Source: Candidatus Contendobacter odensis Run_B_J11
GTDB taxonomy: Bacteria; Pseudomonadota; Gammaproteobacteria; Competibacterales; Competibacteraceae
Assembly (NCBI RefSeq): GCF_000531125.1
Contig: NZ_CBTK010000246.1
Coordinates: 1 to 41,626, forward strand
Direction: 5' to 3'
Length of the DNA: 41,626 nucleotides
Below the pieces are notes generated by a model that ran no database searches, had not been told where the DNA came from, and saw nothing but the letters and a program-made list of their open reading frames with translations. Positions 18,699 through 25,317 of the stretch are shown piece after piece. A program made the position numbers and the translations under genes. Every line of letters starts with the position of its first letter. Position 1 is the stretch's first letter.

Positions 18699-18808
18699 AC
18701 TTTCGCTAAACCCTCAAATTCGTCATACCCGCGAAAGCGGGTATCCAATCTTTTCAGCAGGTTGCTGGATTCCCGCTGACGCGGGAATGACGGCAAGCGA
18801 AAGTCCTG
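18699..18808 (+). repeat. Palindromic MITE-like repeat, copy A
   Basis: This copy runs ACTTTCGCTAAACCC ... AAGCGAAAGTCCTG, about 110 bp, with nested inverted repeats (ACCCGCGAAAGCGGGT and TTCCCGCTGACGCGGGAA). It is flanked by a 15-bp direct repeat GTTTAGTAACTTTCG at 18691-18705 and 18809-18823, whose end overlaps the repeat terminus. Related copies are at 22345, 24796, 29401 and 29748. Confidence 0.85.
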
Positions 18809-18832
18809 GTTTAGTAACTTTCGGAGATTAAC

Positions 18833-19528
18833 GTGATCCCAACGCCCATCTATGAACTGCTTCCGTATCTCTATGTGCTTGCAGGAATACTGGCAGTCGC
18901 TGGTCTCGACACCCTCTTTGGGAAAATTTGTGGGGCACTGCTCATCATCGTGGGCATCGTTGTCTATTCGGCGAGAAGGCGTTACCGCCACCGTACTGCG
19001 GACATGGCAAGTGCAAAAGCCCACAGCGGTTCCCGTCCTCAGAACGAAGTCAGCCGTAGAAACACCGCCGATCCCGTCAGTCAAGTCAGCCGTAGAAACA
19101 CCGCCGATCCCGTCAGTCAAGTCAGGCCGAATCCAGAACAGGATTTTGAGAAGGGAGCAGCCAGTGAGGAGAGCGGTCATTATCAGGAAGCATTGCAGTG
19201 GTATCGTAAGGCTGCCGACCAAGGCTATGCCCCGGCTCAGGTCAATTTGGGCGCGCTCTATGCTGAAGGTCATGGCGTGTCGCAGGATTTCCAGGAGGCG
19301 CTGGCGTGGTATCAAAAAGCTGCTAACCAAGGCTATGCGCTGGCCCAGTTCAACCTGGGAGTGATGTGCATTACCGGCCAAGGGGGAATCTCAAGGGACT
19401 CTGTGATGGCTTATGTCTGGTTCTCCCGCGCGGCCATTCAGGGAGATGAAGACGCCCGACAAGCACAGAAGCAGGTCGCAGCAGAATTGACCACCGCTCA
19501 AAAAATCCGCGCCACGCAACTGTTGTAG
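18833..19528 (+). CDS. Membrane-anchored Sel1-repeat (TPR-like) protein
   Basis: The gene starts with GTG behind a GGAG site. The 231-residue protein has one or two N-terminal hydrophobic segments (about residues 9-47), a basic linker, and then three Sel1-like repeats from about residue 113: HYQEALQWYRKAADQGYAPAQ, then DFQEALAWYQKAANQGYALAQ, then MAYVWFSRAAIQGDEDARQ. Sel1 repeats form a helical solenoid for protein binding. The linker carries a 12-residue unit duplicated exactly in tandem (VSRRNTADPVSQ), from a 36-bp DNA duplication. Its start lies 24 bases after a MITE-like repeat, so its promoter may lie inside or before that repeat. Partner unknown. Confidence 0.85.
   Translation: MIPTPIYELLPYLYVLAGILAVAGLDTLFGKICGALLIIVGIVVYSARRRYRHRTADMASAKAHSGSRPQNEVSRRNTADPVSQVSRRNTADPVSQVRPNPEQDFEKGAASEESGHYQEALQWYRKAADQGYAPAQVNLGALYAEGHGVSQDFQEALAWYQKAANQGYALAQFNLGVMCITGQGGISRDSVMAYVWFSRAAIQGDEDARQAQKQVAAELTTAQKIRATQLL
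19049..19120 (+). repeat. 36-bp tandem duplication in the Sel1 gene
   Basis: Two identical 36-bp units (19049-19084 and 19085-19120, beginning GTCAGCCGTAGAAACACC) plus the first five bases of a third follow each other. The length keeps the reading frame and adds 12 residues per unit to the linker between membrane anchor and Sel1 repeats. Identity of the units suggests recent expansion. Confidence 0.9.
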
Positions 19529-19588
19529 CCCGACTTTTGATGGCAGTTGCTTGCAGGGCGACCACGTTCAGACGACACCCCAGCCCGA

Positions 19589-19930
19589 TCACCAGCGCAA
19601 CAGCACCCAAGCCGGTATCAACATCCCACTCTGCAAATCGTTATAGCGCGTCTCCAGATTACCGTCGCCGTCGGTATCCACCAGATAATAGGACACACCC
19701 TTGGCCGGATTGACCTTGATCATGTACAGCACTCCTCCGGCCCGATATTCCTCGATCACGCCCTGAGCGCCACGACGGCGGATGGTTACTTCCGGTGCCG
19801 GGACGTTCTGTTCCCGCGTTGCGTCCGGGGAACCATCGGGGATCGGTTCCAGACCGGCGGGTTTCGCAGCTTCCTGTGCCCAAACCAAACCCGAAGCCAA
19901 CAGTAACGGAATAACAAATCGCATGCGCAT
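19589..19930 (-). CDS. DUF2782 family secreted protein
   Basis: This 113-residue protein has an N-terminal signal peptide (MRMRFVIPLLLASGLVWAQ) and a compact domain with VTIRRRGAQGVIEEYRAGGVLYMIKV, PAKGVSYYLVDTDGDGNLE, and a hydrophobic end PAWVLLRW. That matches the DUF2782 family, small proteins of gammaproteobacteria with unknown function that are often annotated near polA. The start ATG 19930 has AAGGA upstream. It follows the kinase gene on the same strand after 43 bases and may be read from the same transcript, but no functional link is known. Confidence 0.85.
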   Translation of the reverse strand: MRMRFVIPLLLASGLVWAQEAAKPAGLEPIPDGSPDATREQNVPAPEVTIRRRGAQGVIEEYRAGGVLYMIKVNPAKGVSYYLVDTDGDGNLETRYNDLQSGMLIPAWVLLRW

Positions 19931-19973
19931 GGTTAATCCTTAACATTGTTGATCATAGTGGGATGCGCCGGAT

Positions 19974-21956
19974 TCACCCCTTTGAATCGGGCAGCGGCAC
20001 CCGCGAATCATTCCCCAGCCCCGGCGATTTGTCTATCGGATCGAGCGATCCAACGGCCAGAACCTGGTTACGAATCGCCAGCAGGATACGCTGATGCAAT
20101 TCCGGCCAAACAAACTGTTCGGCCAATTCGGCGATGACCGACAACCGCACCCAGCGCTGATCGTTGATCACGGGTGGCTCCGTATTCGCCGCACCGGTTA
20201 GCAACCGATCGGTCAAGCGATTCAAAAATCGGTGCATTTCGGTCGCCAGTACTCGCAGCGCTTCGGTGCGCTCACGGTCTTCCATCCGGGTAGCGAACCG
20301 GTACAGCAATCCCAATTGCCGCAATCGGCCCACGAACAACGCCTGCTCAAGATCGTTGCCGGTCATTGCGGCACCGTCCCGCTGCAACTCCGCCTGCACC
20401 TGCTGCAACAGTTCCTGGCCCAGAATCCGGCTCAAGCGGTGGGCATTGTCCATGAACTCGGCCAGCACCGCGCCACCCGGAGTGGCCGCTTCCGCCACGG
20501 CGGTTTCACTGCCTTCGAGCAGGCGATCCGCCAGTACGATCAGTTCCTCGACCTCAACCAGCAGACTGGCGACCCCGAACCGCGCCAGCGGCCCCCGGCG
20601 GTCGATAAATTGCCGAATCAGGCTGTTCACCTTGCCCATTACCTGACTGGCGAACAGAATTTGAGCCTGCTGAACCCGCTGCGCCTCGGTATCGGCTCCC
20701 AGTTCTTCCAGCGCCAGCCGCAGCAGATCCAGCCGGGCGAAATCAGCGGAAATCCGCAACAGTTGCGGGTTATCCTCGCTGAACAGCAGTTGATTCAAGG
20801 TCCCGGCGTAATCCAGAAAAGCGCCGGTGAGTTGCTGGAGCAGATCGGCGCGGGTCATATCCGCCGCGTGTTCGTGGCCCAACCGGCGGCCAGCTTCCCA
20901 TAACTGCGCGAACAGGCGTACCCGATCCAGCCAGTCACCCCGCGCATTCTGGAGTACGCGCCCCGGCAGTGGCGCATCGTGGAGGATCGTTTCTGCCAGT
21001 GGGGTCAGTGCTGCCCCCCCCCACGCCTGTTGTAACCGCCGCCATTCATCCCGTTCCAGACTCGCTTTGGCAATAGGCCAAGCGGGTTTTGGTAACCGAT
21101 CCGCCGGCATGACGATGGTGCTTTCGACCGCATCAATTCTTGCCTGGCGCAGCGCTGTCGCAAAGTCGAGGGCACTGCTGAATCTTGCTTTGCGGTCTTT
21201 GTCCAGCGCCCGGCGCAATACCGCATCGAATGTGGCCGGTAATGCCCGGTTGATGGTTGAGGGCGGCGGCGGTTCCTCGCACAGAACCCGGTGCATCAGT
21301 GCCGCCAGGGTGTCGGCGGTAAACGGCTTGCGTTGGGTGAGCAGGTAATACAGCACGACGCCCGCCGCAAACAGGTCGGCGCGACCATCCACCGGTTCGC
21401 CCCGCAGTTGCTCTGGGGCCATATACAGCGGCGATCCCAGTAGATCGCCGGTCTGCGTCAGTTCCGAGCCACCCACATGGGCAATGCCAAAATCGGTCAG
21501 AATGAGGGTGTAGTCCGGGCGAACCAGGATATTGGCCGGCTTGATGTCCCGGTGGATCACTCCCTGATCGTGGGCGTAGGCTAACGCATTCAGCAGTTGC
21601 AGGATCAGCGCCAGACTCATCGCCAACGGTAGTTTCGGCTGATTTTCCAGCAGCTTGCCGAGTTCCTGTCCAGTGACAAATTCCATCACCAGGTACAGGA
21701 TATCCTCGTACTCGCCGTAATCGCGCACCCGGACGATGCGAGGATGGTGCAGACGCATCCCAATGTTGGCTTCGCGCCGGAAGCGGGTCAGCATCGCATC
21801 GCGCTCCGAGCCGGTCAGCAGCTCGCTGCGCACGGTTTTGATCGCAACCGGCTGGTCGTCGCAGAGGCCAACGCCGCGATAGACCACCCCCATCGCACCA
21901 CGTCCCAGCAGACTCTCAATGCGATAGGAACCGAAAATCTGACCGTTGTGTAACAT
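19974..21956 (-). CDS. Serine/threonine protein kinase with long C-terminal helical domain
   Basis: Residues 10-270 form a Hanks-type kinase: the glycine loop LLGRGAMGVVYRG, catalytic K40 in VAIK, the loop H135-R136-D137 in VIHRDIKPANIL, the metal-binding D155-F-G, and the activation segment end SPLYMAPEQLRG. All catalytic residues are present, so it should be active. The remaining 390 residues are Leu/Ala/Glu-rich and helical, with no membrane span and no PASTA or other repeat I recognise. It is 12 bases downstream of a STAS-domain gene, which suggests a shared phospho-signalling pathway with the STAS protein as a possible substrate. A run of nine G bases (21014-21022) lies in the linker around residue 313. 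Confidence 0.92.
   Translation of the reverse strand: MLHNGQIFGSYRIESLLGRGAMGVVYRGVGLCDDQPVAIKTVRSELLTGSERDAMLTRFRREANIGMRLHHPRIVRVRDYGEYEDILYLVMEFVTGQELGKLLENQPKLPLAMSLALILQLLNALAYAHDQGVIHRDIKPANILVRPDYTLILTDFGIAHVGGSELTQTGDLLGSPLYMAPEQLRGEPVDGRADLFAAGVVLYYLLTQRKPFTADTLAALMHRVLCEEPPPPSTINRALPATFDAVLRRALDKDRKARFSSALDFATALRQARIDAVESTIVMPADRLPKPAWPIAKASLERDEWRRLQQAWGGAALTPLAETILHDAPLPGRVLQNARGDWLDRVRLFAQLWEAGRRLGHEHAADMTRADLLQQLTGAFLDYAGTLNQLLFSEDNPQLLRISADFARLDLLRLALEELGADTEAQRVQQAQILFASQVMGKVNSLIRQFIDRRGPLARFGVASLLVEVEELIVLADRLLEGSETAVAEAATPGGAVLAEFMDNAHRLSRILGQELLQQVQAELQRDGAAMTGNDLEQALFVGRLRQLGLLYRFATRMEDRERTEALRVLATEMHRFLNRLTDRLLTGAANTEPPVINDQRWVRLSVIAELAEQFVWPELHQRILLAIRNQVLAVGSLDPIDKSPGLGNDSRVPLPDSKG
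21014..21022 (-). repeat. Nine-base G tract in the kinase coding strand
   Basis: Nine consecutive C on the plus strand (G9 in the coding strand, reading W-G-G-A) lie just after the kinase domain. Such tracts can slip, which would separate an active kinase domain from its C-terminal domain. The present length keeps the frame open. Confidence 0.8.
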
Positions 21957-21968
21957 GGGAGCATCCCG

Positions 21969-22301
21969 TTAGCCGAGGGATGCGACCGCCGCCGCAACCG
22001 TGGGATGAATGGCGAAGATGGCGGTAAATCCGCTGATGTCGAACACTTCGCGGATCGAGTCGCGCAGCACCGCCAGCGCCAGCCGGCCACCGCTGGTCCG
22101 ATTGCGCTTGGCCGCTACCAGCAATGCACGCAAGCCCGCACTGCTGATGTAATCCAGTGCGGTGCAATCCACCACCACTGATTCGCTTTGGTCCAGCGCC
22201 GCCAGCAGCCGGGTTTCAAATTCGCGACAGCTCAAGCTGTCCAGTCGGCCTACCGGTCCCAGAACGATGACGTGGCCTTGCTGTTGTTGCTGTATTTCCA
22301 T
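21969..22301 (-). CDS. STAS-domain anti-sigma factor antagonist
   Basis: The 110-residue protein is one STAS domain of the SpoIIAA/RsbV type. It has GPVGRLDSLSCREFETRLL, the core VVVDCTALDYISSAGLRALLVAAK, and GRLALAVLRDSIREVFDISGF. In YISSAGL, Ser54 lines up with the serine phosphorylated in SpoIIAA, and Ser53 stands where the family often has Asp. Unphosphorylated STAS proteins bind an anti-sigma kinase and free the sigma factor or another partner. Here the next gene is a Hanks-type kinase rather than an RsbW-type one, so the switch probably works through that kinase. No PP2C phosphatase is nearby. Confidence 0.92.
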   Translation of the reverse strand: MEIQQQQQGHVIVLGPVGRLDSLSCREFETRLLAALDQSESVVVDCTALDYISSAGLRALLVAAKRNRTSGGRLALAVLRDSIREVFDISGFTAIFAIHPTVAAAVASLG

Positions 22302-22344
22302 GGGGGTCTCCTGATCGGGAAAGACATTCTCGATCTATTATTGT

Positions 22345-22458
22345 CAGGACTTTCGCTTTCCGTCATTCCCGCGTAGGCGGGAATCCAGTAAGCCGCTGAA
22401 AAGTCTGGATACCCGCTTTCGCGGGTATGACGAATTTACGGGTTTAGCGAACGTCCTG
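22345..22458 (-). repeat. Palindromic MITE-like repeat, copy B (inverted)
   Basis: A 114-bp copy with both ends, CAGGACTTTCGC at 22345 and GCGAACGTCCTG at 22447-22458. It lies in reverse orientation compared with the other copies: GGGTTTAGCG is at its right end. Internal hairpins are TTCCCGCGTAGGCGGGAA and ACCCGCTTTCGCGGGT. Confidence 0.88.
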
Positions 22459-22524
22459 ATTGTAAAGCTATCCTCTCGATACGATAGCCTAATACCATTT
22501 CTTAATAGATATTGAGTTTTTGGT

Positions 22525-22554
22525 AGGATGGGCACGCCTCGCTTTACCCATCCT
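22525..22554. repeat. REP-like hairpin
   Basis: AGGATGGG (22525-22532) and CCCATCCT (22547-22554) form an 8-bp stem around GCACGCCTCGCTTTA-type sequence. Similar GGATGGGC hairpins are common dispersed repeats in proteobacterial gaps. It lies upstream of the likely start of the next gene. Confidence 0.6.
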
Positions 22555-22641
22555 GCAACCATACAGAATTGGTATAAGCGTCATACTGATACCAAAATCT
22601 GGATACCGCACTCTCCACTCATCTTTCAAGGTGCCCCTATC

Positions 22642-23628
22642 ATGCGCGCCATCACTCGCGATTTGCTAACTCGTGAAGCTACCGACTGGCATCAACAGGG
22701 CTTGATTAACCATACGCTGCTCAATCTGTTATTGGTGCGTTATGAAAATCGTGGCCGATTTCTGGCCGCGCTGCTGAAATGGCTGGGGCTGTTCGCTATC
22801 TTCCAACTGGGGTTAGCGGTACTCGCCTTCATTGCTATCGCTTCTGACTCCGCTTTGATTGCGGCAATACTACTGAGCAGTATCAGCGTGGGGCTGTGGA
22901 TTTGCGGAGTACGGCTGGCAACCCATCCCTATCAGCTTCATCCCTTTACCGGCGCGGTATTGATTACCGCTAGTCTAGCCGCCGTATTTGGCGCATTTAT
23001 ACTACTGAATATGGCACTCGGTAGTGGGATGGAAGGCCCTACCCTTCCCATGATCCTGTTGTTGACCAGCGTACTCGCAGCCCTCACCGCTTATCGCTAT
23101 TACCTGCGCTGGCCGCTGTTGCTGGCATTGCTTTTCTTCTTTCACGGTCTGGGTGCGTGGCACGCTTATGGTGGTCATGGCGCTTATTTCGCTGATATTC
23201 AGGAACCACGCATCATGGCAGTCGTGGCACTGGCGGCAATTATGCTGGGTATCTGGCACGAGCAGTTTCTGGAACAGGGATCCTTGTGGCGCTGCGCCGG
23301 TTTTGGGGCACTGATTCTGATTTTTGGGTTACTGTACCTGAATCTGTCGCTGTGGTTTCTGACGCTACCGGGTAGGTCCTTGGGTTGGGTGCTGGTCTTC
23401 ACTGCCGCTGGTCTGGGTCAAATGATCGCGGGCGCCCGCTTGCACGATGCCCGCTTTACCGGTTTTGGTATCGTATTTTTCTCGATCAATCTTTACACCC
23501 GTTATTTTGAGTATTTTTGGGATCAAATCTCACTGGGAGCGTTTTTCCTGATGGGTGGAGCGCTGGCTATGGCTTTCGGTTATGCCTGTGAACGCTGGAG
23601 TCTGTTCCTCACCTCGGAGAAGTTATGA
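22642..23628 (+). CDS. Multi-spanning membrane protein, DUF2157/DUF4401-like
   Basis: From ATG 22642 (MRAITRDLLTREATDWHQQGLI) the protein has a short cytosolic helix and then about ten hydrophobic segments over 328 residues, e.g. LLKWLGLFAIFQLGLAVLAFIAIA, LILIFGLLYLNLSLWFL and ISLGAFFLMGGALAMAFGYA. The helix-turn beginning plus many helices resembles the DUF2157 group, and the following gene is a clearer member. An in-frame extension to 22528 runs through a REP-like hairpin and lacks similarity, so it is unlikely. The end overlaps the next gene as ATGA. Function unknown; such pairs are annotated only as integral membrane proteins. Confidence 0.8.
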   Translation: MRAITRDLLTREATDWHQQGLINHTLLNLLLVRYENRGRFLAALLKWLGLFAIFQLGLAVLAFIAIASDSALIAAILLSSISVGLWICGVRLATHPYQLHPFTGAVLITASLAAVFGAFILLNMALGSGMEGPTLPMILLLTSVLAALTAYRYYLRWPLLLALLFFFHGLGAWHAYGGHGAYFADIQEPRIMAVVALAAIMLGIWHEQFLEQGSLWRCAGFGALILIFGLLYLNLSLWFLTLPGRSLGWVLVFTAAGLGQMIAGARLHDARFTGFGIVFFSINLYTRYFEYFWDQISLGAFFLMGGALAMAFGYACERWSLFLTSEKL

Positions 23629-24641
23629 TGAATCCACCGAGTAGAAACCGGCGCATTCGCCGCGAACTGGATGAGTTATTACGCGAAGGTGTGCTGGATG
23701 AAGTGACTTATCGACAATTGACCCCGCGTTATCCAACCGAGGGTTGGGACTGGCGTTCATTGGGTCGCTGGTTTCTGATTTTCGGTGCAATCAGCGTCAT
23801 GGCAGGATTAGTGATTCTGAGCCGGACTTGGTTTGAGTTTACCCTGAATAAACTGGCGGTTTTTCTGGGTGTGGCGATCCTTGCCAGCTTTGGCGGTGCG
23901 CAAGGATTAAACCGCAGCCATCCCGGTCTGGTTTGGAGCAAGCGTAGTCTGGAACTCTTGGGTGGACTGTTGCTGATTGGCCTGACCTTCACCTTGGGGA
24001 TGATCTATTCTACTGGATCGGGTAACTGGCCGGCGTTGCTGCTCATTGACCTGGTGCTGTTCATCGGCCTGAGTTATATGTTGCATAATGTCTTGCTGCT
24101 GGTATTGAGCGCTGTGATATTTTTCAGTTGGTTTGGCGGTTTTACCGGTTATGCCTCCGGCTGGGGGGCATACTGGTTCGGAATGAATTATCCGTTGCGG
24201 TTTCTGATAGCAGCGATAGTGATGATTGCCATCGCGGTCATTCATCAACAGAGCGAGAAGGGATGGCTGGCGCCGTTTCGCGGCTTCTTTAAGGTCTGGT
24301 TGTCCAGCGGGTTATTCTTCGCGGAAATGGCGCTGTGGTTACTGTCGCTGTTCGGCAATTTTGATCAGGCCAGTGACGGCTGGTATCGCGCTGGAGCGGT
24401 TGAGTTAGTGTTGTTCAATGGCTTATGGGCGGGATTAAACGTGGCCTTGATCGGATTAGGGGCACGGCTTTCCATGCGGATGTTGACGGGCTATGGCGTG
24501 ACTTTCCTGATCATTCAGATTTACACGCTGTTTTTCGCTCATCTGGCTGAGGATTTTGGGCTGTTACTGAGCCTGCTGATTACCGGTGGCGGCGCATTGG
24601 GATTGGCGTTTTATCTGGAACAACGGTGGCGTGGGCATTAG
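23625..24641 (+). CDS. DUF2157-type integral membrane protein
   Basis: The N-terminal 40 residues (RRIRRELDELLREGVLDEVTYRQL and the YPTEGWDW turn) form the cytosolic helical motif of the DUF2157 domain. Nine or ten membrane segments follow to the end, including WFLIFGAISVMAGLVILS and LLGGLLLIGLTFTLGMIYSTG. The protein is 338 residues. It starts by a four-base ATGA overlap with the preceding membrane protein gene, so the two are coupled and their products probably form a complex. No catalytic motif is visible. The gene pair is bracketed by repeats on both sides. Confidence 0.85.
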   Translation: MMNPPSRNRRIRRELDELLREGVLDEVTYRQLTPRYPTEGWDWRSLGRWFLIFGAISVMAGLVILSRTWFEFTLNKLAVFLGVAILASFGGAQGLNRSHPGLVWSKRSLELLGGLLLIGLTFTLGMIYSTGSGNWPALLLIDLVLFIGLSYMLHNVLLLVLSAVIFFSWFGGFTGYASGWGAYWFGMNYPLRFLIAAIVMIAIAVIHQQSEKGWLAPFRGFFKVWLSSGLFFAEMALWLLSLFGNFDQASDGWYRAGAVELVLFNGLWAGLNVALIGLGARLSMRMLTGYGVTFLIIQIYTLFFAHLAEDFGLLLSLLITGGGALGLAFYLEQRWRGH

Positions 24642-24721
24642 GCAAGGTGGTAATCTTTTGCTACTTTGTTTCAGTTTCTTGATTTTAAGGTGTTATACCA
24701 ATTCCCCATAATTTTAATGAT

Positions 24722-24774
24722 GTAGCACGGGCTTCCAGCCCGTGAACTGAACATGGGCTGGAAGCCCGTGCTAC
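24722..24774. repeat. Long REP-like hairpin
   Basis: A 23-bp stem with one mismatch (GTAGCACGGGCTTCCAGCCC... paired with ...GGGCTGGAAGCCCGTGCTAC) closes on a seven-base loop. Each arm also contains its own palindrome, CACGGGCTTCCAGCCCGTG. This fits a BIME/REP-type element and may stop transcription from the DUF2157 pair. Confidence 0.85.
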
Positions 24775-24795
24775 GCCTGTGGTTCAAAACCTATC

Positions 24796-24864
24796 CTGGA
24801 CTTTCGCTAAACCCGTAAATTCCGTCATACCCGCGAACGGGAATGACGGAAAGCAAAAGTTTTG
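24796..24864 (+). repeat. Palindromic MITE-like repeat, copy C (internally deleted)
   Basis: The left end (CTGGACTTTCGCTAAACCCG) and right end (AATGACGGAAAGCAAAAGTTTTG) are present, but the middle is shortened to CATACCCGCGAACGGGAATG. It is about 69 bp compared with about 110 for full copies. Confidence 0.8.
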
Positions 24865-25092
24865 ATTGTGTATGCTACCGCACATACATCTACACTGGCG
24901 AATGGTAGTTTCTGCATTCCGTAATACAAGCGACGGTAGCGCAAGATGCTATGGCCTTGGGTCTGTACTTAACCAAGAAAGTCATCCGCCGCGCTTCTCT
25001 GGGGTAGTATTCACCTGACATTCATCTGACCTGGTGTATTCACAGGATTCTCACCAAAACAGGTCAACAATTTTAGCGAGGAGAATAGGTCA

Positions 25093-25317
25093 ATGAAAGC
25101 TAAGTGGTTAATTTTGTGCGCAGGTTTCCTGCTGTGTTTAAGTGTAATAATTCCGGCCCAAGCCCAATACATGGATCGTAATAGCTATTATCGCCACAAC
25201 TACCGGCATCATTACCATCGCCATGCCTATTACCGGCATCATTACCATCGCCACCACGGGTACTGCTATTACCACCACTGCCACCGTCACTATTACCGCC
25301 ACTACTATCGCTACTAA
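25093..25317 (+). CDS. Small secreted His/Tyr/Arg-rich protein
   Basis: The 74-residue product has a clear signal peptide (MKAKWLILCAGFLLCLSVI to about residue 24, ending PAQA). The mature part of 50 residues is built almost only from Tyr (16), His (15) and Arg (9), in YRHxYHRH-type blocks, plus two Cys. The dense His pattern could bind metals such as zinc, copper or nickel; that is inference. A strong ribosome-binding site (GAGGAGAAT) stands before the ATG. The DNA has a 30-bp period (25201-25230 and 25231-25260 share the first 23 bases), so it grew by duplication. It ends on the same CTAA as the convergent restriction enzyme. I know no named family for it. Confidence 0.75.
   Translation: MKAKWLILCAGFLLCLSVIIPAQAQYMDRNSYYRHNYRHHYHRHAYYRHHYHRHHGYCYYHHCHRHYYRHYYRY

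Larger units (their letters stand above)
22302..22641. other. Gap between STAS gene and DUF2157-type operon
   Basis: No gene is seen. The gap holds a full MITE-like repeat (22345-22458), a REP-like hairpin (22525-22554) and the sequence GAATTGGTAT (22566-22575), the exact inverse of a site at 24695-24704 on the other side of the next two genes. Confidence 0.6.
24642..25092. other. Gap with repeats before the His/Tyr-rich gene
   Basis: No gene is seen. It holds ATACCAATTC (24695-24704), a long hairpin (24722-24774) and a shortened MITE-like copy (24796-24864). The last 200 bases should contain the promoter of the His/Tyr-rich peptide gene, but no clear boxes were found. Confidence 0.6.

Noticed and set aside
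19049-19120. 36-bp repeats as a possible CRISPR fragment
   Set aside because: The units touch each other with no spacers and are in frame within a protein gene; no cas genes nearby.
22528-22641. Upstream extension of the first DUF2157-type gene
   Set aside because: It would translate through a REP-like hairpin and has no hydrophobic or family pattern; ATG 22642 is better.
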